A stretch of DNA of 8,905 nucleotides from Reyranella sp. (GTDB lineage: Bacteria > Pseudomonadota > Alphaproteobacteria > Reyranellales > Reyranellaceae). The DNA lies in NCBI GenBank assembly GCA_030681635.1, contig JAUXRT010000692.1, positions 1 to 8,905 on the forward strand, in the 5' to 3' direction. Positions 1 through 5,784 of this stretch are shown here, one piece after another; position 1 is the first letter of the stretch, and each line of letters starts with the position of its first letter. Position numbers and translations under genes: made by a program. The notes below the pieces were generated by a model that saw only the letters and a list, made by a program, of their open reading frames with translations, did no database searches and was not told the origin of the DNA.

Positions 1-1064
1 GGCGGATCGCCGCGCTGCAGACGCGCGCTCACGGCCAGCGCATCGGCCACGGCGATCTCGAGCACCGGCACGCGCCCGGTCTGCTGCGCCGGCACCAGGG
101 TAACGCCGAGGCCCGCAAGGGCTGCGGCAATCTTCTTCAGGCGCCCTTCGAGGCCGGCGTTGTCGGCGGCATCGTCGGCTTTGACGAAGCGGTCGAGTGC
201 CGTCAGCAGGCCCACGATCTCCTCCTTGCCCGCCTTGAAGCCGCGGCCGATGCCATGGTGCGGCACGCCGCGCAGGTTGGCGCGATCGACCAGCCGCGGC
301 GGCACCCAGGTCTCGGGCGCCACGTCCATGTCGAGCTGCTGCAGGAGCGCCGAGGCCACGAGATCGCGGCGGCCGGCCAGGATGCCCGAGGCCTGTGGCC
401 CGCCCAGCGCCTTGCCGCCGGAGAAGGCCACGAGATCGACGCCCATGGCGATGAAGCGGCGCAGGTTCTCCTTGGGTGGCAACTGGGCCGCGGCATCGAC
501 GATCAGGGGAATGTTGTTGGTCCGGCACACCGCGATGGCGGTCGGCAGGTCGACGATGCTGACGGCGTTCACCGAAAAGGCCATGGCCACGACCGATGGT
601 GTCAGCGCCGTCTCGATCTCCCAGGCTTCGAGGCCGCGCACCCCGGCGCCGGTGCCGCGGTCGTTGTGGCCGATATCGACCAGCCGCGCGCCGGATGCCG
701 CGAGCGCATGGGCGTAGCCCGTGCGGTGCGTGCGCGGGATCAGGATGTCGTGCGGGAACCCCTCGGCATGCGGCAGCGCCGCCATCCTGGCCACGTCCCA
801 GCGCGCGATCGAGGCCGCCGCCGCCAGGGTGAGCGCCGCCGCCGCGCCGGTGGTCACGAGCCCCGCTTCCGCGCCGGTGGCCTCGGCGATGCGGCTGCTC
901 GCGGCATCCTGCAGTTCGCCGATATCGACCGAGGCGCGCGAGGCCGAAGCCATCGCCGCCATCACCTCAGGCGCCATGACGGCGCCGCCGAGTCGAGTAA
1001 GTGCGCCGGCGGCATTGATACGGCGGCGAACGCCGAGGCTTTCGTAGGGATCCGATGGGGTCAT
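1..1064 (-). CDS. SelA/DgaE-like PLP-dependent enzyme (fold type I), C-terminus cut by window edge
   Basis: Leftward open frame of 354 codons with no stop before the window edge. It starts at the ATG at 1064-1062; an in-frame TAA lies 15 bases upstream, so no earlier start is possible. The protein resembles the SelA-like family (L-seryl-tRNA(Sec) selenium transferase relatives, including D-glucosaminate-6-phosphate ammonia lyase DgaE). Near the N-terminus is the family-like 'RRRINAAG' (residues 13-20). 'VDAAAQLPP' (189-197) contains D190, expected to contact the PLP ring nitrogen. 'FSGGKALGGPQASGILAGR' (214-232) contains K218, the expected Schiff-base lysine. Family members usually have roughly 380-400 residues, so about 30-50 are missing. 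No selenocysteine genes are nearby, so a catabolic lyase or aminotransferase-like role is more likely than selenium transfer; that is inference. It diverges from the XRE-cupin regulator and probably shares its control region. No good ribosome binding site is visible. Confidence 0.85.
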   Translation of the reverse strand, partial: MTPSDPYESLGVRRRINAAGALTRLGGAVMAPEVMAAMASASRASVDIGELQDAASSRIAEATGAEAGLVTTGAAAALTLAAAASIARWDVARMAALPHAEGFPHDILIPRTHRTGYAHALAASGARLVDIGHNDRGTGAGVRGLEAWEIETALTPSVVAMAFSVNAVSIVDLPTAIAVCRTNNIPLIVDAAAQLPPKENLRRFIAMGVDLVAFSGGKALGGPQASGILAGRRDLVASALLQQLDMDVAPETWVPPRLVDRANLRGVPHHGIGRGFKAGKEEIVGLLTALDRFVKADDAADNAGLEGRLKKIAAALAGLGVTLVPAQQTGRVPVLEIAVADALAVSARLQRGDP

Positions 1065-1101
1065 CGGAAGAGCTTAGCCCAGCCGATGGCCTAAGGCCGA
1101 C

Positions 1102-1139
1102 TTGACCTGCTATCCAATATACTGGACATTATATCCAAT
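1102..1139. promoter_or_regulatory. Divergent promoter/operator region with three TATCCA-type half-sites
   Basis: The gap between the PLP enzyme and the XRE-cupin gene holds TATCCAAT at 1111-1118 and again at 1132-1139. The copies are 21 bases apart, two helical turns, so they lie on one face of the DNA. Between them is the inverted form TGGACA (1123-1128). The first copy and this one form a 6-6-6 imperfect inverted repeat (1111-1128). A perfect TATAAT reads leftward at 1133-1128 for the PLP gene, although I see no good -35. A rightward TTGACC (1102-1107) is followed at 19 bases by CATTAT (1127-1132). A protein bound to the half-sites would cover both -10 elements, so autoregulation by the XRE-cupin protein is the natural inference. 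Confidence 0.55.
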
Positions 1140-1142
1140 CCG

Positions 1143-1709
1143 ATGACCATCAACGACCGCATTGCCGCCCGCGTGCGCCAGATCCGCGCCGACCGCGGCC
1201 TGTCGCTCGAGGCCCTGGCCGAGGCGTCGGACGTCAGCCGCTCGATGATCTCGCTGATCGAGCGCGGCGAGAGCAGCCCGACCGCCGTCGTGCTCGAGAA
1301 GCTCGCGGCCGGCCTCGGCGTGCCGCTGGCGTCGCTGTTCGAAAAGGCCGCCGCCTCGCCGCAGCCTGTGTCGCGCCGGAGCGAGCAGGTCGAATGGCGC
1401 GATCCCGGCTCAGGCTACCGGCGGCGCAACGTCTCGCCGGATGGCTTCCCCTCGCCTATCCAGATCGTCGAGGTGACGTTTCCCGCAGGCGCGCGTGTCG
1501 CCTACGAAACCGGCGCGCGTCCGGGCGTGACGCACCAGCAGATCTGGGTCCTGCAGGGTACGATCGAGGTCACGCTCGGCCGCGAGCGCTTCGACCTCGG
1601 CACCGGCGATTGCCTGGCCATGGTCCTCGACAAGCCGATCGCCTACCACAATCCGACACCGAAGCCCGCGCGCTATGCCGTGGTCATCGTCTCGGGCGAT
1701 CGCAGCTGA
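1143..1709 (+). CDS. XRE-family transcriptional regulator with C-terminal cupin domain
   Basis: A 188-residue protein of the XRE-cupin type. The N-terminal helix-turn-helix spans about residues 8-63, with the recognition helix around 32-41 ('SRSMISLIERGESSPT'). A linker leads to a cupin beta-barrel at about 100-185 that normally senses a small ligand. The cupin metal site looks incomplete: of motif 1 only H131 is clear, followed by Q132-Q133 where another His is usual, while motif 2 keeps H169-N170. It may therefore bind an organic ligand without metal. The start at 1143 fits the HTH family start. No Shine-Dalgarno sequence precedes it, and the best -10 lies only about ten bases upstream, so the mRNA may be leaderless. 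It is the first gene of a rightward set with EamA (1-base gap) and SDR. It is the likely local regulator of these genes and of the divergent PLP enzyme. Confidence 0.9.
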   Translation: MTINDRIAARVRQIRADRGLSLEALAEASDVSRSMISLIERGESSPTAVVLEKLAAGLGVPLASLFEKAAASPQPVSRRSEQVEWRDPGSGYRRRNVSPDGFPSPIQIVEVTFPAGARVAYETGARPGVTHQQIWVLQGTIEVTLGRERFDLGTGDCLAMVLDKPIAYHNPTPKPARYAVVIVSGDRS

Positions 1710-1710
1710 G

Positions 1711-2547
1711 ATGGGCCTCATCGATGTCGCCGCGGCCCTCCTGAGCGCGCTGCTGCACGCCGGCTGGAACGCCGCCGTGAAGGCCAACCGCAATCCCGCG
1801 CAGGCAATGACGGCGCAGATGCTGCTAGGCGCGATCCTTGTCGTGCCGGCGTTGCTGTGGTCCGGCCTGCCCGACCGGGCGGCGTGGATCTGGATCCTGG
1901 CCTCCACGCTCATGAACGTGCTCACCATATCGGCGCTGCTGCGCGCCTATGAGCTGGGCGGCTTCGGCCTCGTCTATCCCGTCATGCGCGCGGTGGCCGT
2001 ACTGCTGGTCGTGCCGATGGCGGCCATGCTCACCGGAGAAAAATTCGGTCCCGCGGCGCTCGCTGGCATCATCGTGATCGCGCTGTCGCTGGCCGTGCTT
2101 TCGCTCGACGCCGCCCGCAACCAGGCCGTCACCCTGAAGGCACTCGGCTGGACGCTGGCAGCCGGCGTCGGCACCGCCGCCTATATAATGTGCGATGCGC
2201 AGGGCGTGCGCGCCTCGGGCAATCCCTGGGCCTATGGCTTCGTCGTCTCCATCACCAATGCCGCCGCCATGTGCTGGCGGCAGCGGAGCCAGGGGCCGCC
2301 GTGGCGCCTGCTGAGCGGACAATGGACCGCGGCGCTGCCGATCGCGGTGGCGTCGATGGCCTCGTACCTTCTCATCCTGTGGGTCTGGAGCCATGCGCCG
2401 ATCGCCCCCGCCGCCGCGCTCCGCGACACCAGCTCCGTCTTCGCGATCCTGATCGCCGTGATCTGGCTCAAAGAGCCCTTTACGCGAACCCGGATCGTGG
2501 CGGTGCTGATGGCAGCCGCCGCCATCCCGCTGCTGCGGCTGGGTTGA
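1711..2547 (+). CDS. EamA/DMT-superfamily membrane transporter
   Basis: A 278-residue integral inner-membrane protein with about ten hydrophobic helices (roughly residues 2-22, 36-52, 57-80, 87-107, 114-132, 144-160, 173-189, 206-227, 233-254, 259-276). This is the usual layout of the drug/metabolite transporter superfamily, two five-helix EamA repeats. Family-like signatures include 'LLHAGWNAAVK' near the N-terminus, 'YPVMRA' (89-94) ending repeat 1, and 'ALRDTSSVFAILIAVIWLKE' (236-255) in repeat 2. I chose the ATG at 1711 because it follows the regulator's TGA by one base, suggesting translational coupling. The ATG at 1675 would overlap the regulator and add a non-family tail. Members export or import amino acids, metabolites or drugs; the substrate cannot be told here. 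Its place behind an XRE-cupin regulator suggests inducible export of the ligand or a related compound. Confidence 0.9.
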   Translation: MGLIDVAAALLSALLHAGWNAAVKANRNPAQAMTAQMLLGAILVVPALLWSGLPDRAAWIWILASTLMNVLTISALLRAYELGGFGLVYPVMRAVAVLLVVPMAAMLTGEKFGPAALAGIIVIALSLAVLSLDAARNQAVTLKALGWTLAAGVGTAAYIMCDAQGVRASGNPWAYGFVVSITNAAAMCWRQRSQGPPWRLLSGQWTAALPIAVASMASYLLILWVWSHAPIAPAAALRDTSSVFAILIAVIWLKEPFTRTRIVAVLMAAAAIPLLRLG

Positions 2548-2590
2548 CGCCGGGATTGGCAACGGCGCGGCGGTCGTCCATCAAGGCGCG

Positions 2591-3322
2591 ATGAAATTCG
2601 ACCTCAAGGACCGGACTTGTCTCGTGACGGGCGCCAGCTCCGGCATCGGCGCCGGCGTCGTAAATCTCCTGGCGCAACAGGGCGCGCGAGTCGCGGCCAC
2701 GGCGCGCCGCCTCGACAAGATCGAAGGCGGCACGGGCGTGGTGGCCATCGCGGGCGACGTGACCCGCACCGACGATCTCGCGCGCATCGCCGCCGAAGCC
2801 ACGAAGGCGCTGGGCGCCATCGACATCCTGGTCAATTGCGCCGGCGGCTCGCGGCCGACCGGACCCGATGCCCCTGAAGACGTGTGGGAAGAAGCCTTCG
2901 CCCTCAACTTCACCGCCGCGCGCCTGCTCACCAAGGCATTGCTGCCCGCCATGCGGGTGCGCAAGTGGGGCCGCATCGTCAACATCAGCGGCTCGATGGA
3001 GCCGCGCGGCCTCAACGCTGCCATCGCCGCCAAGGCCGCCCTTCATCTCTGGGCCAAGGGCCTGTCGTGCGACGTCGCCGCCGACGGCGTGACGGTGAAC
3101 ACCATCCAGCCCGGCCGCATCAACTCGGAGCAGATCCTGCAGAAGCTTCATCCGACCGAGGAGGCACGCCGGACCTTCATCGAGCGCAATATCCCGATCG
3201 GCTATTTCGGCGAGCCCGAGGATGTGGCGAACCTCGTCGCCTTCCTCGCCTCACCGGCCGCGCGCTACATCACCGGCGCCGTGATCCCGGTCGATGGCGG
3301 CATGCATTATTTTGCACATTGA
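2591..3322 (+). CDS. Short-chain dehydrogenase/reductase-fold protein lacking the catalytic Tyr
   Basis: A 243-residue classical-length SDR. The Rossmann nucleotide-binding motif TGASSGIG is at residues 13-20, D56 ('AGDV') is the usual adenine-contact acid, 'NCAGG' (82-86) replaces NNAG, and N106 is the structural Asn. The C-terminal 'ITGAVIPVDGGMHY' is the family ending. At the active site, K148 ('AAKAAL') is present but the position four residues before it, normally Tyr of YxxxK, is A144. Ser 133 or 135 may be the catalytic Ser. 'MEPRGLNAAIAAKAAL' looks like an organised subfamily sequence rather than random decay, and the frame is intact. AAGG at 2583-2586 is four bases from the ATG. The 43-base gap after EamA suggests co-transcription. 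It may act on a 3-hydroxyacyl or hydroxy-acid substrate by a changed mechanism, or bind without catalysis. Confidence 0.88.
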   Translation: MKFDLKDRTCLVTGASSGIGAGVVNLLAQQGARVAATARRLDKIEGGTGVVAIAGDVTRTDDLARIAAEATKALGAIDILVNCAGGSRPTGPDAPEDVWEEAFALNFTAARLLTKALLPAMRVRKWGRIVNISGSMEPRGLNAAIAAKAALHLWAKGLSCDVAADGVTVNTIQPGRINSEQILQKLHPTEEARRTFIERNIPIGYFGEPEDVANLVAFLASPAARYITGAVIPVDGGMHYFAH

Positions 3323-3345
3323 AATCTGCGCGCCAGCCAGATCCG

Positions 3346-3468
3346 CTAGAGATCGATAAACATGGCGACAGCCAGAGCCACGACCGTAACAACCAGCAGG
3401 AAGGCCAGCAGCGGCATCGCGCGGGGCGGCTTGGTGTCGGGCACGGCTTCTACTTCGTTGCGCAGCAC
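3346..3468 (-). CDS. Small single-pass membrane protein, hypothetical
   Basis: Leftward frame of 40 residues from a GTG at 3468 to a TAG at 3348-3346. It reads as a short charged N-terminal part (VLRNEVEAVPDTKPPRAM) followed by one strong hydrophobic helix (about residues 19-37, 'PLLAFLLVVTVVALAVAMF') and ends IDL. A proline-rich linker, one transmembrane helix and a very short tail is a common layout for small bacterial inner-membrane proteins. The open frame continues upstream to a TAA with no ATG, so the GTG is the only standard start. An AAGGA lies 16 bases before it, further than usual, so the start is uncertain. An ATG sits two bases after that AAGGA but in another frame, ending after ten codons. 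A promoter-like pair lies upstream at 3532-3559. I do not recognise the family. Confidence 0.45.
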   Translation of the reverse strand: MLRNEVEAVPDTKPPRAMPLLAFLLVVTVVALAVAMFIDL

Positions 3469-3531
3469 TTGAGTGTCGCCATTATCCTTACTTGCAGACG
3501 CGCGACGGGCGGGACCTCGGTGTCGCCGACG

Positions 3532-3559
3532 ATTGTAGCATTATTGCATCGCCAGTGAA
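3532..3559 (-). promoter_or_regulatory. Predicted promoter for the small membrane ORF
   Basis: Reading leftward, TTCACT (3559-3554) and TACAAT (3537-3532) are separated by 16 bases. The -10 matches the TATAAT consensus at five of six positions. Transcription would begin near 3525 and leave a leader of about 57 bases before the GTG at 3468. The -35 box overlaps the Shine-Dalgarno of the rightward monooxygenase gene, so the two units are divergent and closely packed. Confidence 0.35.
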
Positions 3560-3568
3560 GGACGTTTT

Positions 3569-4906
3569 GTGATGATCGCGGACCAGGCTACGAGCCCGCA
3601 ATCACCCCGCCAAATGCGCCTCGGCGTCTTCGTGCAGACGCCGGGCCATCATGTGGGCGGCTGGCGGCACCCCAACGCCGCGGTCGAGGGCTGGCCGAAC
3701 CTCGCGCTGATGCAGCACATCGCCGCCACCGCCGAGCGGGGCAAGTTCGACATGTTCTTCCTGGGCGACGGCTTCGCCACCGGCTACAGCGAGCATCCCT
3801 CAACCATAGGCAAGTTCGAGCCGCTGACGCTCCTCTCGGCGCTCGCCATGGGCACGTCGCGGATCGGGCTCGCGGCCACCGGCTCGACGACCTACGCCGA
3901 GCCCTATCATGTGGCCCGCGGCTTCGCCTCGCTCGATCATCTGTCGGGCGGACGCGCGGCGTGGAACGTGGTGACGACGGCCTACGACAAATCGGCCGCG
4001 GTGTTCGGCCGCCAGCATCCGCCGCATGCCGAGCGCTATGCGATGGCCGAGGAGTTCGTCGAAGCCTGCCGCGCGCTGTGGGACAGCTGGGACGACGGCG
4101 CCTTCACGGCCGACAAGGGAGCCGGCCGCTTCGTGCGGCCCGGCAGCCTCCATGTGCCGGATTTTCGCGGCAAGTATTTCACCGTGACGGGGGCGCTCAA
4201 CGTGCCGCGCGCGCCGCAGGGCCATCCGGTGCTGATCCAGGCCGGCTCCTCCGGCCCCGGCCAGGCGCTGGCGGCACGCATCGCCGACGTGGTCTTCACG
4301 GCCCAGAACGATCTCGCCGAAGCACAGGCTTTCTATAATGCTGTAAAGGCGCAGCTCGTCGGCTACGGCCGGGCGCCCGACAGCGCGCGGATCATGCCCG
4401 GCGTCATGCCGGTGGTGGGCCGCACCGAGGCGGAAGCGCACGAGATTTTTGCCGAGCTCAACCGCAGCATCGACACGGCGCAGGCTTTCACGGTGCTATC
4501 GGAGCGGCTGGGCTCCGACATGTCGGCCCATCTGCTCGACGCGCCGGTGCCGGACCTGCCGGAGACGGAGAACCTGAAAAGCCGTGCCGCACTGCTGTTG
4601 AAGATGGCCCGGCGCGAGGGGCTCACCCTGCGGCAGCTCTACCATCGCGTCGCGGCGGCGCGCGGCCATCTGCTGCTGATCGGCACGCCCGTCATGATCG
4701 CCGACACGCTGGAGCACTGGTTCCGCGCCGGCGCCGCCGACGGTTTCAACGTCATGCCGCCGTTCTTCCCCGGGCAGTTCGACGATTTCGTGGCGGGCGT
4801 CGTGCCGCTCCTGCAGGAACGCGGCCTGTTTCGCAGCGACTATGAAGGCGCGACGCTCCGCCAGCATCTCGGTCTCCCGCGTCCGGCCGACCGTCGTACC
4901 GCTTGA
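3569..4906 (+). CDS. LLM-class flavin-dependent monooxygenase (NtaA/SnaA/DszA type)
   Basis: A 445-residue TIM-barrel flavoprotein of the bacterial luciferase-like superfamily, in the subgroup of nitrilotriacetate monooxygenase NtaA, SnaA and DszA (usually about 440-460 residues). These enzymes use reduced FMN from a separate flavin reductase plus O2. Family signatures are the N-terminal 'HHVGGWRHPNA' (27-37), 'AERGKFDMFFLGDG' (55-68), 'EHPSTIGKFEPLTLLSALA' (75-93), 'GSTTYAEPYHVARGFASLDH' (105-124) with 'SGGRAAWNVVTT' behind it, and 'HPVLIQAGSSGPGQALAARI' (219-238). GAAGGA at 3557-3562 is six bases before the GTG at 3569 and nine before the ATG at 3572; either may be the start. No flavin reductase is in the window, so a partner must be encoded elsewhere. 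Substrates in the family include aminopolycarboxylates, sulfones and sulfonates; this one is unknown. The methyltransferase follows after 65 bases. Confidence 0.93.
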   Translation: MMIADQATSPQSPRQMRLGVFVQTPGHHVGGWRHPNAAVEGWPNLALMQHIAATAERGKFDMFFLGDGFATGYSEHPSTIGKFEPLTLLSALAMGTSRIGLAATGSTTYAEPYHVARGFASLDHLSGGRAAWNVVTTAYDKSAAVFGRQHPPHAERYAMAEEFVEACRALWDSWDDGAFTADKGAGRFVRPGSLHVPDFRGKYFTVTGALNVPRAPQGHPVLIQAGSSGPGQALAARIADVVFTAQNDLAEAQAFYNAVKAQLVGYGRAPDSARIMPGVMPVVGRTEAEAHEIFAELNRSIDTAQAFTVLSERLGSDMSAHLLDAPVPDLPETENLKSRAALLLKMARREGLTLRQLYHRVAAARGHLLLIGTPVMIADTLEHWFRAGAADGFNVMPPFFPGQFDDFVAGVVPLLQERGLFRSDYEGATLRQHLGLPRPADRRTA

Positions 4907-4971
4907 GGACCGCGCCGGGTCGGCGCACTCTTCGTCTCTCGGTGGCTCGTCTCTGTCGACGGAGCGCGATC

Positions 4972-5784
4972 ATGGTGGCGGACGACAAGGTCTTCACGGG
5001 ATCGATCCCCGAAATCTACGACCGGCTGATGGTGCCGCTGATCTTCGAGCCCTACGCGCATGACCTGGCAGAGCGGATCGCGCGTGCGGCACCTCACGAC
5101 ATTCTGGAGACGGCGGCAGGAACCGGTGTCCTCACGCGGGCCATTGCCGCGCGGCTTCCCGCGCCAACGAGAATCGTGGCGACCGATCTCAATCAGGCGA
5201 TGATCGACCAGGCCGCGGCGCGGCAACCGCCTCGGGATCGCGTGACCTGGCGACAGACCGATGCACTTGCCCTGCCGTTTGAGGACCGGACCTTCGACGT
5301 CGTGGTCTGCCAGTTTGGCGCGATGTTCTTTCCTGACCGGGTCAAAGGCTATGGCGAGGCCCGTCGCGTCCTGAAGCCCGAGGGACGCTTCCTGTTCAAT
5401 GTCTGGGACCGGATTTCCGAGAACGAATTCGCCGATGTCGTCACCGAAGCCCTGGCCAAGGTCTTCCCGCAGGATCCGCCCCAGTTCATGGCCCGCACGC
5501 CGCACGGCCATCACGATGTCGGGAAGATCCGCGAGGAACTGAGCGCCGCGGGCTTTGCCGACATTGCGATCGAAACGGTCGAGCACAGAAGCAAAGCCCC
5601 TTCGCCGAGAGACGTGGCCGTCGCCTACTGCCAGGGAACGCCGCTTCGAAACGAGATCATGGCCCGAGATGCCGCGCGCCTCGACGACGCGACGAAGGCC
5701 GCGACGGAAGCCCTCGCGCATCGATTTGGCAGTGGACCGGTCGACGGCCGCATCAGGGCGCACGTGATCGCTGCCACGGGCTAG
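4972..5784 (+). CDS. Class I SAM-dependent methyltransferase (UbiE/MenG-like domain)
   Basis: A 270-residue protein with a Rossmann-like methyltransferase domain. Motif I is 'ILETAAGTGVLTRAIA' (44-59), with D72 of 'VATDLNQAM' as the ribose-binding acid at the end of strand 2. 'TDALALPF' (96-103) follows, then 'FDVVVCQFGAMFF' (108-120) as the strand-4 segment and 'ARRVLKPEGRFLFNVW' (130-145) as the usual post-motif helix and strand. I chose the ATG at 4972 because GGAG at 4961-4964 lies seven bases upstream and the protein then begins with the family-like 'FTGSIPEIYDRLM'; a TTG at 4903 would overlap the monooxygenase stop and add an unlikely Arg-rich tail. It may be co-transcribed with the monooxygenase. 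The methyl acceptor, probably a small molecule, is not readable. Its TAG stop shares the tetranucleotide CTAG with the stop of the opposing gene. Confidence 0.9.
   Translation: MVADDKVFTGSIPEIYDRLMVPLIFEPYAHDLAERIARAAPHDILETAAGTGVLTRAIAARLPAPTRIVATDLNQAMIDQAAARQPPRDRVTWRQTDALALPFEDRTFDVVVCQFGAMFFPDRVKGYGEARRVLKPEGRFLFNVWDRISENEFADVVTEALAKVFPQDPPQFMARTPHGHHDVGKIREELSAAGFADIAIETVEHRSKAPSPRDVAVAYCQGTPLRNEIMARDAARLDDATKAATEALAHRFGSGPVDGRIRAHVIAATG

Noticed and set aside
255..1094. Rightward 279-codon open frame over the PLP enzyme
   Set aside because: It is an Arg/Gly/His-rich antisense shadow of a gene with clear PLP motifs on the other strand.
3323..3345. Possible bidirectional terminator between the SDR and the small ORF
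   Set aside because: No inverted repeat with a stem of more than a few bases is visible in this gap.
2884..3558. Rightward 224-codon frame from within the SDR into the following gap
   Set aside because: It starts inside the SDR in another frame and its downstream part is antisense to the small membrane ORF; no family resemblance.
4932..4954. Direct repeat TCGTCTCT, two copies 15 bases apart, before the methyltransferase
   Set aside because: Short and of low complexity for this composition; no dyad and no promoter elements attached.
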